Assembly (NCBI GenBank): GCA_023135215.1
Contig: JAGLTP010000036.1
Span: 1-8,071 of the forward strand
DNA from: Candidatus Heimdallarchaeota archaeon
Lineage (GTDB): Archaea; Asgardarchaeota; Heimdallarchaeia; Heimdallarchaeales; Heimdallarchaeaceae
Reading direction: 5' to 3'
Length of the DNA stretch: 8,071 nucleotides
Below the pieces are notes generated by a model. It saw only the letters and a program-made list of their open reading frames with translations, searched no databases and was not told the origin of the DNA. The position numbers were made by a program, and so were the translations under genes. Positions 1-5,713 of the stretch are shown piece by piece; position 1 is the first letter of the stretch, and each line of letters starts with the position of its first letter.

Positions 1-822
1 TATTTTTGCTGCTAGTTCACTCACTAATCCTATCGTATATGCTAATCCATAGTTAATCCGCATGAAATTTGGTACCTTTCCACAGATATCTCCAATTGAT
101 TCGAACAACTCTCGAGCGGTTATCGTACCACCAACAATATTAAACGCTTCTCTGTTGGCTGCAGGAGTTTTTCCACACTTTATTAGAGCGTCAGCAACAT
201 CTTCATGATGTACAAAGGATAATGTTGCTTTTCCATTTCCTATCAAAGGTATTTTCTTATCTTTGAGTAAGAAATCAAATAACTTTGGAGCCATTTGTCT
301 ATCTCTTGGACCTACGATATATGGAGGTCGAACAGCAGTAGCAAAGAAATCATAGTCATCCGAAAATCTAAATAATTCTTGTTCAGCTAACCACTTACTC
401 TCATGATAAGGATGATCACTTTTCTTTGGATAATCTTCAGTTATGGGGAATGAAGGAAGTTTGTATCCATAGATTCCCACGGTACTTACATGTAAGAATT
501 TTTCCCCTTTATTTTCAACAAAAGATTCTAGTAGATTCCTCGTCCCGATATGATTAACATCATAATATAATTTGGCGGGAATATTTTCTCTAGCTTCACC
601 AGCGGCATTATAGATAGTATTTACACCCTGAAGAGCCTTGACAAGACTTTTCTTATTTGTTAAGTCACCCTTAACAAAATCTAGCCCCACTTTTGCTAAG
701 TGCTCTGGTGGTTTTTTCGATCTGATTAGAATTTTGATTTTCTCATCATTTTCTTCCTCTACTACTCTTTTAGCAATAAAGTAACCAACTGCACTTGTGG
801 CACCTGTGATTAGGATTGTCAT
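1..822 (-). CDS. NAD(P)-dependent epimerase/dehydratase (extended SDR family), C-terminus cut by the window edge
   Basis: The frame is open for 274 codons from ATG at 822-820 to the window edge, so the C-terminus lies outside. The protein is an extended short-chain dehydrogenase (NAD-dependent epimerase/dehydratase or 3-beta-hydroxysteroid dehydrogenase-like), probably a cytosolic oxidoreductase acting on a nucleotide sugar or a hydroxy/keto substrate. The N-terminal Rossmann motif reads ITGATSAVG (residues 5-13), with Ser10 where the middle glycine of GxxGxxG normally stands. Asp53 in KGDL (51-54) matches the usual adenine-contact GD motif. Ser113 in VSTVGIYG, then Tyr139 and Lys143 in YHESK, give the Ser/Tyr/Lys catalytic set, and RPPYIVGPRD (165-174) is the family's substrate-side motif. 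Gene and start are secure: a TATA-like box lies about 30 nt upstream and there is no SD. The substrate cannot be told from sequence. It is transcribed divergently from cysS. Confidence 0.9.
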   Translation of the reverse strand, partial: MTILITGATSAVGYFIAKRVVEEENDEKIKILIRSKKPPEHLAKVGLDFVKGDLTNKKSLVKALQGVNTIYNAAGEARENIPAKLYYDVNHIGTRNLLESFVENKGEKFLHVSTVGIYGYKLPSFPITEDYPKKSDHPYHESKWLAEQELFRFSDDYDFFATAVRPPYIVGPRDRQMAPKLFDFLLKDKKIPLIGNGKATLSFVHHEDVADALIKCGKTPAANREAFNIVGGTITARELFESIGDICGKVPNFMRINYGLAYTIGLVSELAAKI

Positions 823-849
823 TATTCTCTACTAAAGGAAAGAAAAGTT

Positions 850-858
850 GTATATAAC
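850..858 (-). promoter_or_regulatory. TATA-like box of the epimerase gene
   Basis: Read on the minus strand this is GTTATATAC, centred about 32 nt upstream of the epimerase ATG (822-820), with A-rich sequence just upstream. With the usual archaeal spacing of about 26 nt, transcription would start near 828, giving a very short leader of about 6 nt. That agrees with the lack of an SD before this ATG. The call rests on motif and spacing only. Confidence 0.5.
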
Positions 859-907
859 ATTTTAGAAATTCAAAACCATTGAGGTTAAAAATCTTTAACT
901 TCTGATT

Positions 908-927
908 AAGCGAAACGCTTTTTTAAG
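908..927 (+). promoter_or_regulatory. Probable cysS promoter (BRE/TATA-like) overlapping a short palindrome
   Basis: GCGAAACG (910-917), which resembles a TFB recognition element, is followed by a T-rich TATA-like stretch CTTTTTTAAG (918-927). The box lies about 20-27 nt before the cysS ATG at 947, so transcription would start at or very near the start codon, and no SD is visible. The same bases contain AAGCG-AAA-CGCTT (908-920), a 5-bp inverted repeat with a 3-nt loop followed by four more T. It could be read instead as a weak terminator-like hairpin, but no gene ends nearby on the plus strand, so promoter is preferred. Confidence 0.4.
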
Positions 928-946
928 CCATTTTCGAACTTGTCTT

Positions 947-2386
947 ATGATTAAAATTTATAGTACTCTTACACGCCAACTTGAAGAGTTCAAAACTATT
1001 GAACCTGGTGTTGTAAAGTGGTATAATTGTGGACCAACAGTTAATGGCTTGATGCATTTAGGTCACGCTAGATCAGCAATAGCCTTCGATGCAATTCGCA
1101 GATATATAGAGTACAGAGGATACAAAGTAGAGTATATTATGAATTTTACAGATATTGAGGACAGAATGATCGAGGTTTCGAAAAAAGAAAAGAGACCAGT
1201 ATTAGAGGTTGCAGAAGAGTATCTAAGTTATTTCAGAAGAGATATGGCTAGTTTAAATCTAAAACCAGCTACAATACATCCTAGAGCAATGCTTCATATG
1301 AACCAAATGATAGAATCCATTGAAAAATTGATTGAGAAAGGTTTTGCCTACGAAAGCGACGGGGATGTTTATTTCGATGTTAGAAAATTCGACGAATATG
1401 GTAAACTTTCAAATCAAAAGCTCGACAACATTCTGCAAGAAGGAACAGAAGATGCAGATAATCCAAAGAAAAAGTTTCCAGCAGATTTTGTACTGTGGAA
1501 AAAAATGAAACCAGGAGAACCTTATTGGCCATCACCTTGGGGAAAGGGGAGAATTGGATGGCACAGTGAATGTTCGACAATGTCCATGCTTTATCTTGGA
1601 GAAACTTTGGACATTCATAGCGGTGGTCAAGATCTTATCTTTCCACATCATGAAAACGAAATCGCTCAATCAGAATCCCTTACAGGTAAACAATTTGCAA
1701 ATTACTGGTTACACAATGGGTTCATCAACATCGACAAAGAGAAAATGAGCAAATCATTAGGTAACTTTGTCAATATCTATGATCTGTTGAAGTATTACTC
1801 TCCTGACGCAGTTAGATTGTTTGTTCTCCAAACACATTATCGTAGCCCAATCGTCTTTACTGAAGATGCTATTGATCAAGCTCAGGTTACTGTAGATAGA
1901 CTCTTTGATGTTATTTTATTAACTAAAAATTACGCTGATGGAACAAAAGAAGTAGATGATGCAAAACTTTCTGATCTAGACAAAGATTTGCTTGAAAAAA
2001 TCAAGAAAGCAAGAGAAGACTTTATTGAAGCCATGAATGAAGATTTCAATACATCTAATGGTTTAGCAGTAGTTTTTGATTACTCTAGAGAAGTAAATGA
2101 ATATCTAAGAAAAGCTGAAAACGTCAATGGTTCAGTAATTAATGAAGCAGATAAATTCTTCGATGAACTGAGAGCTATTTTTGGTTTGTTTAAAGACTTC
2201 AACAGTTATATCTCAATAGATTTAGTAGAGAAATTAGTGAAGCTTTTGATAGAACTACGAGGAGAATTCAGAAAAGAAAAGAATTGGGAAATGGGTGACA
2301 AGATTAGAGATGATTTGAAGGAAGCAGGGATAACCCTAGAAGATACACCTAAGCGAATTCTTTGGAAACTGACTCAAACAGAGTAA
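947..2386 (+). CDS. cysS: Cysteinyl-tRNA synthetase
   Basis: Cytosolic class I aminoacyl-tRNA synthetase that charges tRNA-Cys with cysteine using ATP. The 479-aa protein is full length (E. coli CysRS is 461 aa). Visible signatures are the zinc ligand Cys28 in YNCGPTV, the HIGH-type motif HLGH at 37-40, further zinc ligands Cys209 (WHSECS), His234 and Glu238 (FPHHENEIAQSE), and KMSKS at 266-270. As I recall the E. coli enzyme, these fall at the same residue numbers. The DALR-type helical region follows from about 300, and the C-terminal tRNA-binding part includes GDKIRDDLKEAGITLEDTP (450-468). The first ATG (947) places all motifs correctly, and the promoter lies about 25 nt upstream with no SD, so a leaderless mRNA is likely. 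It is a single-gene unit on the plus strand, ending 5 bp before the stop of the convergent regulator gene. Confidence 0.98.
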   Translation: MIKIYSTLTRQLEEFKTIEPGVVKWYNCGPTVNGLMHLGHARSAIAFDAIRRYIEYRGYKVEYIMNFTDIEDRMIEVSKKEKRPVLEVAEEYLSYFRRDMASLNLKPATIHPRAMLHMNQMIESIEKLIEKGFAYESDGDVYFDVRKFDEYGKLSNQKLDNILQEGTEDADNPKKKFPADFVLWKKMKPGEPYWPSPWGKGRIGWHSECSTMSMLYLGETLDIHSGGQDLIFPHHENEIAQSESLTGKQFANYWLHNGFINIDKEKMSKSLGNFVNIYDLLKYYSPDAVRLFVLQTHYRSPIVFTEDAIDQAQVTVDRLFDVILLTKNYADGTKEVDDAKLSDLDKDLLEKIKKAREDFIEAMNEDFNTSNGLAVVFDYSREVNEYLRKAENVNGSVINEADKFFDELRAIFGLFKDFNSYISIDLVEKLVKLLIELRGEFRKEKNWEMGDKIRDDLKEAGITLEDTPKRILWKLTQTE

Positions 2387-2391
2387 AATTC

Positions 2392-3138
2392 TCATTCTCT
2401 TTCTATTTCTTTTGCAAAAATCATATTTACAAGATAATAGGGAATCTCGATTACTTCTTCTTCCTTGTTTTTAAGAGTCATATCTAGATCATAAGAGAGT
2501 GACCACTTTTCGATATGAACATCTTCTCTAACATGTGTTGATAAGATCAAGAACTTTTCTTCAGGTTTCAATCCTTTCTTTTCAAGCTCAGCGTAAACTT
2601 CCTGCAATGTTGCCTCTTGCGGAAAATGTCTAGCTATTGCTCTTTCAATAATTTCAACAATTTCAATCAAATGACCTTCACTGAAAAAGGCAAGGGGTTT
2701 ACTTTCCGGAATGACAGATAAAGATCCATCTTTCTGAGGAATAAATGCACCATAAGGAGTCTTAGAAGGTTGAATTTTCTTTTCAATCATTTCAGAAATC
2801 TCATCTGTTAGCACATGTTCCCATTTGCAAGCTTCTTCATGTATTTTAGACCATGGAACACCTAACCATTCTAGAAAACTCTCTGATAATCTATGCTTCC
2901 TAACAACTTTGCGAGCTATTTTTTCTCCTTTTGCAGTGAGTTGAGCTCCATAATATGGCTTATAGTCTATTAATTCCTTTTTGTATAATTTCTTGAGCAT
3001 TGATGTGACAGTGCTTGGATCCACATTCATCATCTCAGCTATTTGATTAGTCTTAACGTGTCTATTTCCATATTCAAGAAACCAAAAAAACGTTTCTAGA
3101 TATTCTTCTTCTGCTTCTGATATATTGGATTGAGACAT
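2392..3138 (-). CDS. DtxR/MntR-family metal-dependent transcriptional repressor
   Basis: A 248-aa cytosolic DNA-binding regulator expected to bind Mn2+ or Fe2+ and repress metal-uptake or homeostasis genes. Residues 8-75 form the winged helix-turn-helix (recognition region VDPSTVTSMLKKL, 39-51). Residues 76-135 form the metal-binding and dimerization domain: RKHRLSE supplies His82 and Glu86, and HEEACKWEH supplies His100, Cys104, Glu107 and His108, matching DtxR His79, Glu83, His98, Cys102, Glu105 and His106. TPYGAFIP (127-134) matches the family's PxGxxIP turn. The DtxR Met10 position appears to be Glu12, as in MntR-like acidic sites. Residues about 148-248 look like a divergent SH3/FeoA-like domain; the end EIPYYLVNMIFAKEIE fits the usual final strand and helix. 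The ATG at 3138 is supported by an SD. It lies 30 nt downstream of the crotonase gene and is probably co-transcribed with it. Confidence 0.92.
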   Translation of the reverse strand: MSQSNISEAEEEYLETFFWFLEYGNRHVKTNQIAEMMNVDPSTVTSMLKKLYKKELIDYKPYYGAQLTAKGEKIARKVVRKHRLSESFLEWLGVPWSKIHEEACKWEHVLTDEISEMIEKKIQPSKTPYGAFIPQKDGSLSVIPESKPLAFFSEGHLIEIVEIIERAIARHFPQEATLQEVYAELEKKGLKPEEKFLILSTHVREDVHIEKWSLSYDLDMTLKNKEEEVIEIPYYLVNMIFAKEIERE

Positions 3139-3145
3139 ATGAGAA

Positions 3146-3150
3146 ACCTC
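3146..3150 (-). promoter_or_regulatory. Shine-Dalgarno site of the DtxR-type regulator
   Basis: On the minus strand GAGGT sits 7 nt before the ATG at 3138-3136, inside the 30-nt gap after the crotonase stop codon. It supports this start over later in-frame ATG codons. It also suggests translation from a shared mRNA with the upstream gene, because the first genes of transcription units here lack such sites. Confidence 0.6.
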
Positions 3151-3168
3151 AAGAGCTTCTTAAGAGAA

Positions 3169-3960
3169 CTATTTCCCCTTAAATTCTGGTTTTCTTTTCT
3201 CGAAAACAGCTTTAATTCCTTCTCTTATATCTTTGGTTCTAATGCAATAACGGACACCTTGAACTTCTGCACAATATCCTGTCTTTAAAGATTTATGAAG
3301 ACCTTTCCTAATAGCTTTCTTAGCTTCTCTTACAGCTACAGGAGCGTTTTCGGATATGCTTTCCGCCATCTCTATTGCTTGATTTCTTAATTCATCAGAA
3401 GAAACAATTTTACTGACTAGATTTATCTCAAGTGCTTCCTCTGCAGTAAATTTGCGACTAGTATAAATCAGATCTTTAGCTACAGATAAACCAACAGTTT
3501 TTGGAAGACGGTAAGTTCCTCCCCATCCAGGAAGTAAACCGACTGAAGTCTCTGTTTGTCCAAAGATAGCTGAATCAGAAGCAATACGAATATCACACGA
3601 AAGCGAAAGTTCCATTCCTCCACCTATAGCATAACCATTGATAGCAGCAATAACAGGAGTGGGATGCTTCTCAATTTGGGCGAAAACTTTCTGACCCATT
3701 TTAATTGCCTTAATAATCCTCCATCCTAACGATGATGCCCACTTTAGATCAACACCAGCACACCAACTTTTTCCCTCTGCATAAATTATGATCGCACGAA
3801 CATTCTTATCATCATTTAGAGCTTTGAATGTTTTTCTTAATTGATTTAGCATCGATTCATTTAAACTGTTCAATGACTTTTGACGATTAAGTGTTATCAA
3901 TGCAATGTTTTTGTTTCTCCCTACTTTATCAACCAGTACTAGAGATTCATCTTCAGCCAT
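3169..3960 (-). CDS. Enoyl-CoA hydratase/isomerase (crotonase) family protein
   Basis: A 263-aa crotonase-fold enzyme, the usual family length, predicted to hydrate a trans-2-enoyl-CoA to a 3-hydroxyacyl-CoA in the cytosol. The oxyanion-hole motifs are present: KSWCAGVDL (64-72, with Ala68 and Gly69) and YAIGGG (110-115). Both catalytic glutamates of true hydratases are in place: Glu117 in GGGMELSLSCD and Glu137 in FGQTETSVGLLPG, matching rat mitochondrial hydratase Glu144 and Glu164. The C-terminus KDIREGIKAVFEKRKPEFKGK-like stretch (243-263) is the typical family ending. Hydratase is therefore favoured over isomerase or other crotonase activities, but the acyl-CoA is unknown; no thiolase, acyl-CoA dehydrogenase or hydroxyacyl-CoA dehydrogenase gene is in the window. 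ATG at 3960 has no SD and an A/T-rich promoter-like region upstream. The stop TAG is 30 nt before the DtxR-type gene. Confidence 0.94.
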   Translation of the reverse strand: MAEDESLVLVDKVGRNKNIALITLNRQKSLNSLNESMLNQLRKTFKALNDDKNVRAIIIYAEGKSWCAGVDLKWASSLGWRIIKAIKMGQKVFAQIEKHPTPVIAAINGYAIGGGMELSLSCDIRIASDSAIFGQTETSVGLLPGWGGTYRLPKTVGLSVAKDLIYTSRKFTAEEALEINLVSKIVSSDELRNQAIEMAESISENAPVAVREAKKAIRKGLHKSLKTGYCAEVQGVRYCIRTKDIREGIKAVFEKRKPEFKGK

Positions 3961-4132
3961 GAATTAAACTACTATTAGTAATATCTAAATTTTTAGGTTA
4001 GAATTTAGTTAAGTTAAGAAGAACAGGAAAAATCCTATTTTCTTTCTAATCAGAGCTTCTAACAGGAAACCAACAAAAATGGAAATACCAAAATAATACG
4101 ATTTGAATACATTATGTTTCATCTAATCGTAA
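3961..4132. other. 172-bp AT-rich spacer between hyuB and the crotonase gene
   Basis: The gap is too long for tight coupling of hyuB and the crotonase gene, so the latter probably has its own promoter. A weak TATA-like stretch TTTAGATAT (3990 to 3982, minus strand) is centred about 26 nt upstream of the crotonase ATG and would give a leaderless transcript. After the hyuB stop the minus strand is T-rich (for example around 4075-4100), which could help archaeal termination, but there is no strong hairpin. A doubtful short ORF (4009-4122, minus) also lies here. Confidence 0.4.
4009..4122 (-). CDS. Doubtful 37-aa hydrophobic ORF
   Basis: An ATG at 4122-4120, 11 nt downstream of the hyuB stop, opens 37 codons to TAA at 4009. 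The translation has a basic start (MKHNVFK), a hydrophobic stretch (about 9-24), a polar EALIRKK segment and a Phe/Leu-rich end, so it could be a one-pass membrane peptide. No SD precedes it, and T-rich DNA gives Phe/Leu/Ile-rich translations by chance, so it may well be non-coding. I recognise no family. Confidence 0.15.
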   Translation of the reverse strand: MKHNVFKSYYFGISIFVGFLLEALIRKKIGFFLFFLT

Positions 4133-5713
4133 TCATTTCTCTCCGTAACCGCCCCCACCAGGAGTTTCAATTACAACAATATCCCCTCTCTTAATTTTCT
4201 TGGTAATTTTCGAGGGAAGTTGCATTATCTTGTCAGATGTTTTCAAAAGGTTCTTTCCCTTTGCCCCATTTTTTCCTCCAAATAAACCGAATGGTGCATA
4301 CTTTCTTCTTTCACTTTGTATGGAAAGAACTCCTTCTTTAGCTAACAATTGAATTGATCGACGAACTCCATTACTCCCAGACCATTTTCCTATTCCTCCA
4401 GTATTGGATATTATAGAATATTCTTCCACACGTAAGGGGTAGTACCTTTCTAAAACTTCAATTGATGTATTTCTGGTATTAGTCATGTGACTGTGTTTGG
4501 CATTTGGAGGAGAATAATTTTTTCCTGCGCCTATTCCACCTGCAATTGTTTCGTAATAAGTGAATTCCTTTCCAACTGAATCTAAACCACCAATGATAGT
4601 ATTGTTCATTGTTCCGCTGCTTGCTGCAGGAACATCGTCAGGGAACAACTTCGAAAATACTCCCAACATCACATCAGTAATTCTTTGACTAGTTTCTACG
4701 TTTCCTGCTGCTACTCCAGCTGGAGGAAGAGGATCAATTAAAGAACCTTTTTTTGTAATAACATCTAGAGGTTCGTAGAGACCGTAGTTTGTAGCATATT
4801 CTCTTGAAATCAAACAGCGCAGAATATAATAGGTCGCTGAAAGTGTTACAGCATAAGTTGCATTAATATTACCTTCTACTTGGGAATCAGTCTTACTATA
4901 ATCCACAACTAGTTTGTCACCTTTTCTTTCTACTTCAGCTGTTATGTTAATGGGTTCATCCTTCACACCATCATTATCCATATAGTCAGTAAAGCTAAAG
5001 ACTTGATTTTCTGGTATTTGTTTTATTAATTCTAAAGATGCATTTTTTGATCTTTCATTAAGAAAATCAATTACTTGCTGAACTCTATCTAGAGAATATT
5101 TCTGAAGGAGTGAGTGGAATTTCTTCTCTCCAATCTTAGTAGAAGCTAATTGAGCTTGAATGTCACCTTTTCTTTCTTCAGGGACACGTATATTTGAAAG
5201 AAAGTCATTAAACCACTCTTGATTCAAAATTCCATTTCTTTCAAAAATCGTGGGGTCTATAACATATCCCTCTTCCTCTAAAGTGTACTTACCACTGGGC
5301 ATAGAGCCGGGGACTACACCACCAACATCAGCATGATGACATCTATTTGCAATATATCCAACTAGCTTATCATCATAGAAAATCGGTTTAATAACTGCGA
5401 TATCTGGTAAATGAGTTCCTCCTAAGTAAGGATTATTTGCAATGTAAATATCCCCATCCAAGATATTTTCTTTTCCAAAGTATTCAATGATAGCTTGAAC
5501 GCCTTTTGGCATAGCACCAAGATGAACTGGGATGTGCTCAGCTTGAGCGATTAGTCGACCATCTTGATCCATTATAGCACTTGAAAAATCTAATCTATCT
5601 TTGATGTTCGGAGAAAATGCAGAACGTTGAAGCACAATCCCTGTCTCTAATGCTACATTCTTGAGCGCTTGATTAATTACTTGAGCTTCTATTAAACTGA
5701 ATTTAGAGTTCAT
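4133..5713 (-). CDS. hyuB: Hydantoinase B / 5-oxoprolinase-type subunit (HyuB)
   Basis: A 526-aa protein of the hydantoinase B family, complete and of usual length. It is expected to partner HyuA in ATP-dependent hydrolysis of a cyclic amide such as 5-oxoproline, N-methylhydantoin or a hydantoin, in the cytosol. Family motifs are clear: DFSSAIMDQDGRLIAQAEH (42-60) followed by IPVHLGAMP (His64); NNPYLGGTHLPD (93-104, with Asn94 where NDPY is common); NRCHHADVGG (123-132, probable metal-binding His126, His127, Asp129); PGSMP (135-139); the region 362-376 with SSGTMNN; ETIAGGIGAG (388-397); HSHMTNTRNT (407-416); FGGKNG (478-483); and the glycine-rich end TPGGGGYG (517-524). The ATG overlaps the hyuA stop as ATGA and is preceded by an SD (GGAGG), so the two subunits are translationally coupled. 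Substrate is not predictable from sequence. Confidence 0.95.
   Translation of the reverse strand: MNSKFSLIEAQVINQALKNVALETGIVLQRSAFSPNIKDRLDFSSAIMDQDGRLIAQAEHIPVHLGAMPKGVQAIIEYFGKENILDGDIYIANNPYLGGTHLPDIAVIKPIFYDDKLVGYIANRCHHADVGGVVPGSMPSGKYTLEEEGYVIDPTIFERNGILNQEWFNDFLSNIRVPEERKGDIQAQLASTKIGEKKFHSLLQKYSLDRVQQVIDFLNERSKNASLELIKQIPENQVFSFTDYMDNDGVKDEPINITAEVERKGDKLVVDYSKTDSQVEGNINATYAVTLSATYYILRCLISREYATNYGLYEPLDVITKKGSLIDPLPPAGVAAGNVETSQRITDVMLGVFSKLFPDDVPAASSGTMNNTIIGGLDSVGKEFTYYETIAGGIGAGKNYSPPNAKHSHMTNTRNTSIEVLERYYPLRVEEYSIISNTGGIGKWSGSNGVRRSIQLLAKEGVLSIQSERRKYAPFGLFGGKNGAKGKNLLKTSDKIMQLPSKITKKIKRGDIVVIETPGGGGYGEK

Noticed and set aside
1380..1748. Open frames inside cysS on the minus strand (1380-1580) and in another plus frame (1554-1748)
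   Set aside because: They lie wholly within the well-supported cysS gene, have no recognisable domains and no start signals, and look like shadows.
947..3138. Regulation of cysS by the convergent metal repressor
   Set aside because: The two genes converge at their 3' ends and share no promoter, and no operator-like palindrome resembling known DtxR or MntR boxes was seen before cysS.
4024..4036. Small hairpin AGGA-AAAA-TCCT as a terminator for hyuB
   Set aside because: A 4-bp stem is too weak, and it lies about 100 nt beyond the hyuB stop with no long T-run next to it.
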